From Anthracocystis setariae (taxonomy: Eukaryota > Basidiomycota > Ustilaginomycetes > Ustilaginales > Ustilaginaceae): a stretch of DNA of 64,000 nucleotides. A program made the position numbers and the translations under genes. Below the pieces are notes generated by a model. That model was not told the DNA's origin, ran no database searches, and worked only from the letters and a program-made list of their open reading frames with translations. Positions 1-10,760 of the stretch are shown in pieces (within the stretch, counting starts at the first letter, position 1; each line of letters opens with the position of its first letter). Where the stretch lies: contig CAKMXJ010000011.1 of NCBI GenBank assembly GCA_928724745.1, positions 248,001-312,000 of the forward strand, in the 5' to 3' direction.

Positions 1-261
1 CATTGTGCTTCCAATCGACCGTTACCGAGCATCTTCAAAACCTGAGCGTACTCTGCGCGACATCAAGGGGGAAGGGAAAGAGTAAAAGGGGGGTTGTGAT
101 GGGGTCAGTATGAGCGAGGTTATGTTGGGAGTCATTCGTTGGAGTGGATTGAGAGGGTGCGTACCTTGGCCTTCCTCCTTGAGAACGAGCTCGCGCTTGT
201 CACCGACATCGTTCTTTCCACGACGACGGTTTTTGCCTCCCTTTCCTTTGTTCTTGGGCAT
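1..261 (-). CDS. TIF11: Translation initiation factor eIF1A, 5' part (runs off the window)
   Basis: eIF1A binds the 40S subunit and promotes scanning and start-codon selection in the cytoplasm. The minus-strand ATG at 261 opens a lysine/arginine/glycine-rich N-terminus (starts [17 protein letters not shown]) typical of eIF1A. Exon 1 is 165-261. A donor at 164 and an acceptor at 53-54 remove a 112-nt intron with a CTGAC branch-like site. Exon 2 (52 down to 1) continues in frame with [18 protein letters not shown], the start of the OB fold. Only about 50 of roughly 145 residues lie in the window. It shares an upstream region with YIF1, transcribed the other way. The identity is firm; the splice is inferred from reading-frame continuity and family similarity. 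Confidence 0.93.
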
Positions 262-1124
262 CGTGTTTGGATCGTATGGGGTAAAGTTGATATGGTGGCA
301 AGAAGGAGAAAGTGGTTGAGCTGCGATTTTTAGAAATGGCGCTCCAAGGTGCAGCAGAGTGTAGCGCTTGCTGCCTGCGTACGGATACAGCTTTGACGAT
401 CGTGCTTTGCTCGCTGCACCGCACTGCACTGCACTGTACACTTTTGCTGTTGTAGTGAATTCAAAAAAAAATGCGTCATGTCATTTCACAAGCGGTTAGA
501 GTCACAGTTACACTACTCTTGCAATTCGAATTGCAAGAAGATCTTGCCTAACACCATCCACAGCTGCGTCAATCTGAGCTTTTGGCAGCCAAAGAGAAAG
601 AAATTTTGAGACAGCCAAGCTCTGCGGTATAGAACACAAGAAAAGACCCTTTCAGTACTTTGGCTAAAAACAGAGTTGTCGTCGACTGAGCCCATTCAAA
701 AAAGAAAATCAGAGTAATAATAATGAAACAACGTGAGAAAAGCGACCTAACACCTCATAAATTTCGTGTGCGAGCAAAAGGTGCACGCTGACGTGGTAAC
801 AGAGAAGAGGGTCACTTCAGGTTGCTTCTTCGGCAGCAACTCGTTTCTTGAAACAAACAACACAGCACAGGCCAGCACATCAACCTCTCACAATAATTGA
901 GTTGCCATCTCGCACCATCATCTTGAGCAATCACTCCTCACTACAATCGGTGTCCTCGACTATATCGAGCTAATCAGATCTTTCCCACATCCTGGACACA
1001 AGCATCGACTTTCTGCACCACGTTCTTTTGGCAAAGGTACCACAGCAAGCACGGAACGCTACTGAGCTTAGCTAGCATTCAAACGTATCATCATCGATTC
1101 CCTCGGACTACGTCACAAAAACCA
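262..1124. promoter_or_regulatory. Shared divergent upstream region of eIF1A and YIF1
   Basis: There are 863 bases between the eIF1A and YIF1 start codons and no convincing ORF. It holds a perfect 22-bp palindrome at 517-538, an A-run near 463, and a pyrimidine-rich stretch with TATATC near 961 before YIF1. No other element could be assigned. Confidence 0.5.
517..538. promoter_or_regulatory. Perfect 22-bp palindrome
   Basis: The half-site TCTTGCAATTC is followed directly by its exact reverse complement, centred between 527 and 528. The position in a divergent promoter suggests binding by a dimeric protein, but no known site was recognised. Confidence 0.55.
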
Positions 1125-2330
1125 ATGTACTCACCACAAGACGGATACTCATCGCGGTCGCCGCCGCCGCTTCAACATCCGATTCCCACACATCCTCCCT
1201 TCAAGGTCCCTGATCCGCCCATCTCGCCCAACCCTGTCCCGCAAGCTTCTGTCACCGATCCACACATCTCGTCCGCCAACCGTCGAGGTGGTCCTGCCGC
1301 CAGCCTTCAAGCTGTTGCCGCAGGAGGATACCAGCGCTTTTCATCTCCGCCTATCCAGTCTCCTCCAAGCCAGCCCTACTCTTCGTACAGTGCGCAACCC
1401 GGCGCTACCCACCAGGGTTACTTTGCCGGCGGTGCAGGCGCATCTGCAACTCAGCAGCAGCCGTGGGGAGGAGGCTTCCCCAACTTTGGTGGTGCGGGTG
1501 GACCTCAGCTTATGAACGATGCCACCGCTCAGATGGGCGTGCAGTTCGGTCAACACATGGCAGCAGTGGGAGGCGAATACGTTCAAAAGAATTTCAACGC
1601 CCTCCTTCCCATGCCTGTGCTCAAGCACTACTTCAATGTCTCCAACTCGTATGTGCTTCACAAGCTTCGCATCGTTCTGTTCCCCTGGCGTCATAAACCC
1701 TGGTCTCGTGCACACCGTCACTCGTCCGGTGGCGTCGGTGCGGGCAACAGCGTCTCGTCTGCCTACTCGGATGCACCTACTGCGGTCAAAACCGCCGCTT
1801 CGGGCGCCGACGGCTACCTTGCCCCCCGAGATGATGTCAACTCGCCTGACCTCTACATCCCTACCATGGCGTTCGTCACTTACATCATTCTCACCTCGGT
1901 GATTCTCGGCTTGGAATCGCGCTTCCACCCGGAAGTGCTTGGCCTACGCGCGTCTCGCGCACTCGCCATTATCCTGGTCGAACTCGCCGCGATCAAGTTT
2001 GGCACGTATCTGCTCAACATCCAGGGCGACCACACCATGATGGACCTGCTCGCCTACTCGGGCTACAAGTTTGTCGGTACGCTCATCACGTTGATGGTGG
2101 GCTTGTTGAAGGTGAGAGGCTTGGTGTATTGGTCGGTGTTTCTGTACTGTTTTGCCGCCAATGCGTTCTTCTTGTTGAGGAGTCTCAGGTATGTTGTGCT
2201 GCCAGATCCTAGTCAGCCTAGCAGTCAGACGATCACGCATGCTCAGAGGAGCAGGAGGATTCAGTTTTTGTTCTGCATCGCTGTAGCGCAGATCGTGTTT
2301 GGCTGGGCTCTCATCATCGGCATTTTTTAA
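1125..2330 (+). CDS. YIF1: YIF1 family ER-Golgi membrane protein
   Basis: Yif1 pairs with Yip1-type proteins and Rab GTPases in COPII vesicle biogenesis between ER and Golgi. The 401-residue single-exon protein has a proline/glycine/glutamine-rich cytosolic N-terminus (about residues 1-125). The conserved Yif1 core follows (GVQFGQHMAAVGGEYVQKNF, then LPMPVLKHYFNVSNSYVLHK, KLRIVLFPWRHKPW). Five hydrophobic segments occupy residues about 245-400, the last at the extreme C-terminus. The ATG at 1125 has a good context (ACCAATG) and is the first in frame. Length matches fungal Yif1 with a longer N-terminus. The family call is confident; the exact segment count is by eye. Confidence 0.92.
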   Translation: MYSPQDGYSSRSPPPLQHPIPTHPPFKVPDPPISPNPVPQASVTDPHISSANRRGGPAASLQAVAAGGYQRFSSPPIQSPPSQPYSSYSAQPGATHQGYFAGGAGASATQQQPWGGGFPNFGGAGGPQLMNDATAQMGVQFGQHMAAVGGEYVQKNFNALLPMPVLKHYFNVSNSYVLHKLRIVLFPWRHKPWSRAHRHSSGGVGAGNSVSSAYSDAPTAVKTAASGADGYLAPRDDVNSPDLYIPTMAFVTYIILTSVILGLESRFHPEVLGLRASRALAIILVELAAIKFGTYLLNIQGDHTMMDLLAYSGYKFVGTLITLMVGLLKVRGLVYWSVFLYCFAANAFFLLRSLRYVVLPDPSQPSSQTITHAQRSRRIQFLFCIAVAQIVFGWALIIGIF

Positions 2331-2594
2331 ATCGCATAGCTTGGGCTCAACAGTATGCAATTATAATTGGTTTCAAGCTGCAGTTTCGGTGTGCAAAGTG
2401 GTGGTGATGAGGTGAGAGCGTGAACAAGGCTCTGAGACCATCTTGGCGAAGTTGTTGTCACACTCGATCTGCAGGGAGGTAGACTACACAAACAAGGGAA
2501 ACAAGTTTGGAAAGCTGCTGGAATTGATCCTATCTAACTACGAGATGGTTGATTTGTGGAAACTCGACTGCGAGTCGCGATGAGAGAGAGAAAA

Positions 2595-3247
2595 TTAGTG
2601 GCCCTTTTTAACGGTGACGGTGTCCCAAGCGGCACGTTCGGACTCTTCGTTTGCGATTTCCTGAACGTAAGGCGTGAGGTAGCGTTTGTCCTGGTTAGCA
2701 GGGAGCCATTGGTCTTTGGGGAGTTCTCGGTGGAGGACGCTGAGCTGCGCAGCCTGTCGCAGGCGGAAGGCGCGATCGTAGGCTTCCTGTTCAGGCAAAC
2801 GGTTGAGTGCCTTTTGAACGCGTGGCGATTCCTCGACGATGAGATCGTCGTAGCGCAGACCCATTTGACGATGGCCGGTGGCGTTGGCGTAGGCGTTGGC
2901 GACAGGCTTGAGCATGCGCAGCAGCACAGGCGAAGACTGCACGTACTTGGCAAGCGACAAGCCGGAAAGTGCCTGCAGGATTGGATGACCAGATTGAAAG
3001 TGGGGCGAGTTGGTGGAGGATCGGTGAGATGCAAAATGCGAGTGAGAGGTACGATGCAAGTGTCGACGTAAAAGTTGTGATAGCGAGCGTCGAATGAGAT
3101 CAGAAGCAAAAGCAAGCGAAACAAAGTGTCAGCAAAGTCGATTCGTGTTGAGTGCAGACGCGGGAGAGCTGCAACAATGCGAGGATGTCGTGATTGTGCA
3201 GGAACATCCGAGCAGTTGTGAGGTGTTGTGCTACATACGAGAACCAT
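2595..3247 (-). CDS. QCR7: Cytochrome bc1 complex subunit 7 (QCR7), two exons
   Basis: Qcr7 is the 14-kDa matrix-side subunit of respiratory complex III in the mitochondrial inner membrane. The main exon (2595-2972) encodes LSLAKYVQSSPVLLRMLKPV, GLRYDDLIVEE, RLPEQEAYDR and LPKDQW, all typical of Qcr7. No good ATG starts this exon in the right place. A nine-base first exon (3239-3247, encoding M-V-L) joins it across a 266-nt intron with donor GTATGT and acceptor CCTGCAG, giving a 128-residue protein against 127 in yeast. The alternative start at 3059 would give a 154-residue product with an unsupported N-terminus. It diverges from the PPOX fusion gene across about 470 bases. Confidence 0.9.
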
Positions 3248-3714
3248 CTTTGCAATGATATGTGGTGATCGATGAAGTGATGGAGGTTAGGATTGCTCTG
3301 CGATGGCGGCAGTGGCTCTCAACCGCTCACTCTGCTCTTGCCAACTCGTCTGCAATTTTCGCACGATACTGTATGCTTGCGCTCGATTACAAATCGCACC
3401 TACTGACTCAAGAAAGTTCAAATTAAAATATTAGGTGCGCGCCAAATTCCAAATCATCTCGGAACGTCGCGGATACACCGTCGACTTGAATACCAATTTC
3501 AAGATTTCGTCTTGTTAGGTTAGTTTAATCCAATTTGCTGATGTAAGGTTGACAAGGGTCTGCTGTTCTCCACACGAGTTGTATTTTAATAATAATAATA
3601 ATAATTGCATTTTTGTTAGATGCTTCGGTTGAGCTTTCAGAAGAAACCGAAGCCAAAACCTCGACTTGAACCACTTGCATCGTACTTACATCCCATGCTA
3701 TATAGCCTCACAAG
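3248..3714. promoter_or_regulatory. Divergent promoter of QCR7 and the PPOX fusion gene
   Basis: This 467-bp gap has two CCAAT boxes (3493-3497 and 3530-3534), the core site of the HAP complex that controls respiratory and heme genes in fungi. The first is flanked by inverted arms CTTGAA (3485-3490) and TTCAAG (3498-3503). The decamer TCGACTTGAA occurs at 3481 and again at 3661. An (AAT)n tract lies at 3585-3606. Confidence 0.5.
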
Positions 3715-6700
3715 ATGCTGCTCTTACCAACAGCGTCTCGTCTCTCGGCCTTCAAGCCGATTGCGGCCAAAACGCTGTCTACCACATCCACTCTACGCCA
3801 TAAGAAACGCATCGTCGTTCTCGGCGGCGGCATCTCGGGCCTCACCTCCGCCTACCGCCTCTCCCAATCTCTACCCAACCATCGATACGAAATTCTCCTT
3901 CTCGAGCAACAAAATCGACTTGGAGGATGGATACAGTCCGAACGCATCCCTCTCCCTTCCTCTGCTACCGTAAATGATACCGCACTCGTCGAAAAGGGAC
4001 CCAGGAGTATCCGTCCAGCCGGCTACTCTGGTCTGATGATGCTTGACCTAGTCCGGTCGCTAGGCCTGCTCGAACGCATGCTCAAGGTCCCCAAAACAGC
4101 ACCCTCAGCACAGAATCGATACCTATACTATCCAGACAAGCTCGTCAAATTGCCCAACACCATTCCCACCGCCCTCTCCGCACTTGCCAAACTTCCCTTC
4201 CTCCGCGCCATCGTCCCAGCCGTGCTCCTCGAACCAACAGTGCCCTCGCGCTTCCTCCGGCCCAAGTCCGAGTCGGCTGCCGAAAAGGCGAGACTACAGC
4301 AGAGAGAGATGATCGAGGACGAAAGCGTCGATTCGTTCGTCTCGCGTCGATTTGGCAGAGGCTTGGCCGAGAATTTGGTTTCCGCCGTGATTCACGGTAT
4401 TTATGCCGGTGATACACGCAAGCTCAGTGTGCGTGCCGTGCTTCCGTTTCTTTGGGAGGCGGAACGAGTACATGGAAGTGTGCTCAGAAGCATGCTTCCC
4501 ACCAAGAGGAACAAGCGTCATCGTCCACTCCCAGAGGTGGAGGCGGTGGTCAAGGCGGCCAAGGAGGAGAAACTCAAACAACTCGAAGCACAGCTAGGCA
4601 ACGACTTGGTGCAAAGCTTCAAAGCTATCAGCGTATACAGTTTCCCCGAGGGAGTCCAGGAGATCGTCTCGGCGCTCGAAGCAAAGCTCGCCCAGGAGAG
4701 CAACATTCAGATCAAGACGAGTGACGGCGTCAGCTCGATCATTGTTCAGGATGGTGGTAAAGTGACGGTGCGCACAACTTTAGGAGAGACGATCCAAGCA
4801 GATAGGATCGTCTCTGCCCTTCCTTCGGCACGTTTGGCCTCTATCCTTCCTTCGTCCTCGGATATGCCTCACTTGGCACACAACCCCTCCGCCAACGTCG
4901 GTGTCGTCAACATCGTCATCCCCTCCACCGCCGTCGCATCGGGCAAATCGCTCGTCCCAGTTCAAGGCTTCGGCTACCTCATCCCGCGCACTACGCCCAA
5001 CAACCAAGACGGCATCCTCGGTGTCGTCTTTGACTCGGACGCCATCCCAGAACAGGATTCGGCCACCATCAAGCTTACCGTCATGATGGGAGGCGCACAC
5101 TGGGCCGAGCGCTCAACCTTGCCTAGTGAGCAGCACATGAGGGACATGGCGATCAACGCGGTTTCCACCCACCTCGGCATCGATGCCGAGCTGCTCCAGG
5201 ACCAAACTAAGGTGACCGTTCAGGCGACGCTGCAGAAGGAGTGTATCCCGTGGTACTTGGTAGGTCATCCTGTCAGGATGGCCAAGCTGCATGAAGCGTT
5301 GGAGAAGAGTGTGGCGTTCAGGGAGAGGTTGACGCTCGTCGGCGCGAGCTACACGGGTGTCAGTCTGAATGACTGCGTGGCCTACGCTACTGAGGCGGTA
5401 GACGAGATCGTCAAGGCAGAGCTTGAAGGCGGCGATGCTGTCGTTACAGGGTTGCGCAACTTTGCCATCCCGCCCACCGCATCTAAGCGCGGGCAGGACA
5501 AGGTTCGTTCACCTACCCCGCGTCCATCTCACACACAGGGACTCTTGGGCCCGACCACCGTCGCCTTGTCACTCGCGCGTGGCCTGCACACCTCGGCACG
5601 GCTTTTCGACTCTGCTTCCAAACCCCACCCCGCCTCTCCGCACGTCACCGCTCCCAACGCACTCGAGAAGAAACTCAAGAAATCCCTCAAAGACATCCTA
5701 CTCGACAGCATCCGGTCTACAGGCCCCATGCCCGTGTCCACCTTCATGCGCACCTGCCTTCTCGATCCCATGCAAGGCTACTACTCGTCTGCCAATTCGG
5801 CCTCGTCATCGAATCGCCAAGTGCTTGGTTCGCGTGGCGACTTTATCACCTCGCCCGAGATCTCGCAGGTGTTCGGCGAGCTCGTGGCGATCTTCTACAT
5901 TGCGCGGTGGCAGGCGGTTGGTTGTCCGCGTGCGATCCGGATCGTCGAGTTGGGACCAGGCAAGGGCACGTTGTTGGCAGATATGCTTCGGACGTTTGGT
6001 AGTTTCGGGCGGTTTATAGGCGCGGTGAAGAGGATCCAGTTGGTCGAGACGAGTGAAGGGTTGATGCAGGTGCAGTTGGAGGCGATCCGCGAGGCGTTGG
6101 AGGCGGTAGGGAGGAAGGTTATCAATGTGGAGGAGGAGGGGTTGGTGGAGGGCGGGGTGGTGGTGGAGTGGTTCCCCAGTATCGATGGGGTGCCTGTGGT
6201 TCGGGAGGAGTTTACGATTTTGACGGCGCATGAGTTTTTCGATGCGCTGCCCACGCATATCTTTGAGAAACATGCCGATGGGAGGTTTAGAGAGGTGTTG
6301 GTGGGGGTGAAACCCAAGTCGACCATCACGGTGTTGAAGCCGGGGGAAGGAGGGGCGCAGGAGGGGGGGAAGGAGGAGGAGGAGTTGGGATTTGTGCTTT
6401 CGCCGAGTCCGACGCCGTGGGCGCAGATGCTTGTTCAGAACAACCCGCGGTTTGCCCGGTTGCAGCCTGGACAACGTGTTGAGGTTTCTCCCGAGGCTTG
6501 GGCGGTAGCTCGTCGTGTTGGCGAGTTGGTTGCTGGACGACCCGCTGCCTCTCCTCGAATGGAGGAGACCCTCGCCGCAAACGGCGATGATGAAGCGGCT
6601 CGACTATCACAACCGTCCCAAGGGGGGATTGGTCTCGTGATCGATTATGGCGGTGACCAAGCATACGGCTCCTCGTTCCGTGCATTCCAAAACCACCGTC

Positions 6701-7056
6701 TCGTTCCCGTCTTTGAATCACCAGGCAAAGTCGATCTCACCGTCAACGTAGACTTCCTCCACCTCAAGTCGGCCATCCAAACCACCGACGCTCGATACCT
6801 AGGTCCGCTCGATCAGGCCGACTTGCTCGTGGGCATGGGTCTCGAAATGCGAACCCAACGCCTCGTACAAGGCAAATCTCCCGAGGAGGAGATGAGGATC
6901 AAAGACGCAGCCAACAGACTCATCGACGAGACAGGCATGGGGATTCAGTACAAGGCTTTGGCCATAGCTGCCCCACCCACCCCCCAAGGGATTGGTAATA
7001 AGGTTACCGACCCCGTCCCAGATCCTCAAATCTATCCTTTCGAATTCAATCCCTAA
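3715..7056 (+). CDS. HEM14: Fused protoporphyrinogen oxidase and NDUFAF7-type methyltransferase
   Basis: One uninterrupted 1113-codon frame carries two mitochondrial enzymes. Residues about 30-575 are protoporphyrinogen IX oxidase (penultimate step of heme synthesis). They have an FAD dinucleotide motif (RIVVLGGGISGLTSAYRLSQ, from residue 32), EKGPRSIRP, a VIHGIYAGDTRKLS core and the C-terminal GASYTGVSLNDCVAYATEAV. Residues about 645-1105 match the NDUFAF7/MidA family that methylates an arginine of complex I during assembly (GDFITSPEISQVFGELV, and the SAM-binding VELGPGKGTLLAD near 743). A mitochondrial-type presequence starts the protein; a second presequence-like segment (ARGLHTSARLF) lies near residue 620, between the domains. 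Both domains have about their normal free-standing length. No stop or convincing intron separates them. Post-translational cleavage or two separate transcripts cannot be excluded. Confidence 0.88.
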   Translation: MLLLPTASRLSAFKPIAAKTLSTTSTLRHKKRIVVLGGGISGLTSAYRLSQSLPNHRYEILLLEQQNRLGGWIQSERIPLPSSATVNDTALVEKGPRSIRPAGYSGLMMLDLVRSLGLLERMLKVPKTAPSAQNRYLYYPDKLVKLPNTIPTALSALAKLPFLRAIVPAVLLEPTVPSRFLRPKSESAAEKARLQQREMIEDESVDSFVSRRFGRGLAENLVSAVIHGIYAGDTRKLSVRAVLPFLWEAERVHGSVLRSMLPTKRNKRHRPLPEVEAVVKAAKEEKLKQLEAQLGNDLVQSFKAISVYSFPEGVQEIVSALEAKLAQESNIQIKTSDGVSSIIVQDGGKVTVRTTLGETIQADRIVSALPSARLASILPSSSDMPHLAHNPSANVGVVNIVIPSTAVASGKSLVPVQGFGYLIPRTTPNNQDGILGVVFDSDAIPEQDSATIKLTVMMGGAHWAERSTLPSEQHMRDMAINAVSTHLGIDAELLQDQTKVTVQATLQKECIPWYLVGHPVRMAKLHEALEKSVAFRERLTLVGASYTGVSLNDCVAYATEAVDEIVKAELEGGDAVVTGLRNFAIPPTASKRGQDKVRSPTPRPSHTQGLLGPTTVALSLARGLHTSARLFDSASKPHPASPHVTAPNALEKKLKKSLKDILLDSIRSTGPMPVSTFMRTCLLDPMQGYYSSANSASSSNRQVLGSRGDFITSPEISQVFGELVAIFYIARWQAVGCPRAIRIVELGPGKGTLLADMLRTFGSFGRFIGAVKRIQLVETSEGLMQVQLEAIREALEAVGRKVINVEEEGLVEGGVVVEWFPSIDGVPVVREEFTILTAHEFFDALPTHIFEKHADGRFREVLVGVKPKSTITVLKPGEGGAQEGGKEEEELGFVLSPSPTPWAQMLVQNNPRFARLQPGQRVEVSPEAWAVARRVGELVAGRPAASPRMEETLAANGDDEAARLSQPSQGGIGLVIDYGGDQAYGSSFRAFQNHRLVPVFESPGKVDLTVNVDFLHLKSAIQTTDARYLGPLDQADLLVGMGLEMRTQRLVQGKSPEEEMRIKDAANRLIDETGMGIQYKALAIAAPPTPQGIGNKVTDPVPDPQIYPFEFNP

Positions 7057-7424
7057 CCCACATCTCTCTCTCTCTCTCGCGGTCTCCAAATCCTACAGCT
7101 CATGCTTGTGCGGAGAAGGCGGAGCGATCGAGCGGGCGCGTCGAATAAAGTTAAGACAACAACAACTGCATGCTAACCCACCACGACACGCCCGCCAAAA
7201 TAACAACCTTCTTGGTGCTGCGCCAGCTCAGATCAACACGCAGCCTGTCACGACATGGACCCTTCCACACAAGACATCCGCAGAATAATGCAACCCAGCA
7301 CAACTCGCAAGCAGAAACAAACCGAGGCGCACCGAGCCGCGAATTCACACCCATTGCAACCGTTCTTTGAGAAACACTGCCCATTGCATACATTAAACGA
7401 TACACATCTATGACATTCTTTGAA
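7057..7424. other. Convergent intergenic region
   Basis: The 368 bases between the ends of the PPOX fusion and the Zn2Cys6 gene include a short CT repeat near 7061-7079. No gene or further signal is seen. Confidence 0.6.
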
Positions 7425-10400
7425 TCAGTTGGGGAAATCAAAGTTGACGCCAGTCAGTCCACCCAAGTTAAACTGCGATGCACTGGTCCTTCTGCTCCTG
7501 CTACCGAATCCATGCGGAGTGTTGGCGCCGCTCAAATGTCCGCTCGCCAAAGGCGTCATGCTCATGCTGCTCGCCAACGCCGCAATCGCTGCGGCCGAGT
7601 TGAGCGGCACTCCTCCATTTCCGTTGCCGATGGCGCCTCCGCCAAAGTCAAACGCACCTCCACCGCCCATACCAAACTTGGTCGCGTGCTGAGTCGCATC
7701 AGCCCCTTCGGTCTCGGCTGTCAGATGCGGGTGGCCGCTGGCAGCAATGCCATCAGCGTTGGTGGCGCCAAATAGGTCCTGCATCGAAGTCTGCGTGAAT
7801 CCAGGCGGAAGCAGCGAGCCCCAGAAATCATCAATACCGGAGTTGGCTCCAAAGATCTGTGCCGACCAATTGACATTGGTGTTGTCTCCTGTGCCCGCGG
7901 GTCCAGTGGGGAATCCGGGGTGATTGGCATCGATCGTTGCTGGAAGGGTGGCCTCAGCCCCAACTCCGCTGACTCCGCCCAGATCCTCGCCCATCTTGGC
8001 TGCTGCGTCACCCTCCTTGCTCCCATCCTGCTGCATTCCGTCCGGCGAAACCGCACGTGAGGCAACACGACTACCTGTAGCCGACTTGGATCCTGTAGTG
8101 TGATCCAGTCGTGCCTGTAGAAGTGTCTTGAGGAACTGACCGTACAGGTAGGTTGTATGCGTTTCGTTCACCGCAACTTCCTGCAGCATGTTGGCCGCGT
8201 CTTGGACCATGGTAAGGATCGACTCTTCGTCGACGTAGCCAGCGAAGGCAGGTCGCAGCAGCTTGAGCAGGAACACAGAGGCATAAGCCAACGTCAAAAT
8301 ATGAGCATCGGGTGCATACCGCACGTTCCGACGCATGGGACCACAGCCCTGCGTAACAATGGCCTTGGCAGCCTCCAGACATTTGGCAAAGTACTGGGCG
8401 CGGTCGAGGCTTGCACCCATAGGATGGTCGACAGCCTGCTGCAAGCCGAATGAGTTGAGCACCAGCACGGCAAAGTTATATCGAGCTGGAATCGAGTGGA
8501 CATGGTGGATCATGAGGCGAGTGTTGAGATCCAAATTCTCGGCGTCCTCCTCGTCATCTTCGTATTCGTAGTGGAACTTCTCTTCGGTATCTTTCTCTTC
8601 CGCATTCCTACCTGCGCCTTCACCATTGACATGCTTGGCTTTAGCTTTGACCTTGGCCCGGTTCTTCTCCCAGGCAGCTGCAAGCCTGGTCCTCTTCTTC
8701 TCAATGTAATCGATCGCTTCGTCGGGCATCTGGAACAGACCTCGCCAGCGCCACTCCTCTCGCCACTCCTGCAGTTGCTCGTTGAAGATGGGTAGTACCA
8801 AGCCATAGTCGATTTCTGTGTTGAGTCCGGATACGGACGAGGTCGACGAATACAAAAAGTCGAGCTGCCTGGAGCTGATGCGGTAGAGATCGACGGTGGC
8901 ACTGACAGCAAGGTCCCAAGGTCTGCTGAAACGGCTTCCCCAGTTGCGGCAGTTGCGCACGATCCAGTCCTCCCGAATGGTGTAAGGCTTGCCCATCTGG
9001 ATACTCAGACCACGATCCACAGCGAAGCAGACGTACCATGTACGCTCTCGGTTGAGAATTTCGCGCTCGCGATCGAGCACGGCAGGGTCGTCCGGATGCG
9101 GGCTGTGGTTGAAGGTCGCGACGCTTTTGCGGTGCAAGTTGAGATCGGTCGCCATGCGGAGAGCGATGCCGCTGTACATCCACGTCTTGTCCTCTTCAAA
9201 GCGCTCGGCAGGCTGTGCATACTGGGCCATGAGCAGAAAGCCTTGGACGATCTCGATGCTCTTGAAGCCTCGATTGACAACGTCGAAAGCCACTTTGCGG
9301 GTGACAGCAATGCACTTGGCGTATAGATCCGGCCTGCGCTCGTAGAACCTGGCTGCTACGGTGCAGACGCAAGTGAAGAGGAAGGGAGAGCGACTGCAGA
9401 TGAAAGTGGGGGTGTGCCATTCGGCATCCAGGAGGGGGCTGTGCTGGGCGCAGCGACGGAAAAAGATGCTGAAAAGGTCCAACACCTCTTCGCTCGTCAC
9501 GATGCCAAGGGTGAGGAGCTCGGGCGGCATTTCTCTTTCGATGATGATGCGACGGAGCGGAAGGATGGTCATGGGACCAGGGCGGAAGTAGTTCTGCGAG
9601 GCGACGCCTAGAGGGATGAGGCGTCTGCCGGTGCTATCAAATTCGGCCTCGTCATTGTCGCCGCCTTCCGACTTGATCGGCTTGTCGGGAGTTTGACCTG
9701 CACTGCCGGAACGTTGGCTATCCCTTTCGCGACTGCTGTTGCTGGCACCGCTGCGAGCCAGCTTGCGGGTGCGATGCGTGTTGTGTAGACTTGCTTCAGC
9801 GAGCAGACCAAGCGGGTTGAGTGTGTTGTCGGGAAGCGAATGGAGACGAGGAGAGCTGCGACCAGAACGACGGGGCGCCTCGAAGCCAGGTACGGGTGGT
9901 CGATTCTGGGCGCGGTGATGATGCGGAAGGGGCTCGAGGAATCGGGTGCCATGAGCGTTGGCAGGTGAATGCAGACTACCATCTGCCGAAGAAGCGCTCC
10001 TTTGAGCGACAGCGTTGGGATTGACGGTGCTCATGGGGCTTGCACCGTCGGTGCTGATGCGAGCCGGCGATCCCGAATTGGTGGCGTGGGAGGAATACGG
10101 ATCGGCGAGTCGGTTCCATGGCGAACGCGGAGCGTATTCGCCGGGGAAGGAGTTGGAATGGGTGAGGCGGGGATCGGAGCGGATCCTCTCTTTGCTGGGA
10201 TGATCGGCGGCGGGAGAAGGACTGCGGGTGACCATGCCTCCATGCTGAGCGGCTAGACCAGGGTCGCGGATGCTGCGAAGCACGGTAGCGAGGGTTTGCT
10301 CCATCTTGCGCAAGCTCTGTTGCATAGCCTCTGCCTTCTGATTCTTGCCGCCCTTCTTGCCACGGTTGCTCTCTTCAAAGATGCACTCGTGGTTGCCGTT

Positions 10401-10728
10401 GCGACAACGATTGCAGGGTGGTCCCTTTTCGGCACCGACACAGCGCATCTTGAGACGACGGCAATTGGTGCATGCACGTGCACCACGTGTAGGCTTTTGC
10501 TTCTTGGTCGCAGCTTGGCCATCCTTGGATCCACTGGCGTTCTTGTCGCCGGCCTTGTCCTTGCCCGTGGCGGTCTTACCAGATTTGGTATTTTTGGGAG
10601 TGCTGTCACGCTTGCGCTTGTTGCCCGCAGCTTTCGACTTGGAAGTGTCACGGGCTTGGGCATCGTCGTCATCTACCTCATCATCCTCGTCGTCCGATTC
10701 ATCGCTGTTGTCGTCGTCATCATCGTCG

Positions 10729-10760
<32 letters not shown>

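Noticed and set aside
5509..5544. Possible 36-nt intron between the PPOX and methyltransferase domains
   Set aside because: GTTCGT...CACACAG is much shorter than any other intron here (88-266 nt) and removing it keeps the same frame, so it would not separate the genes.
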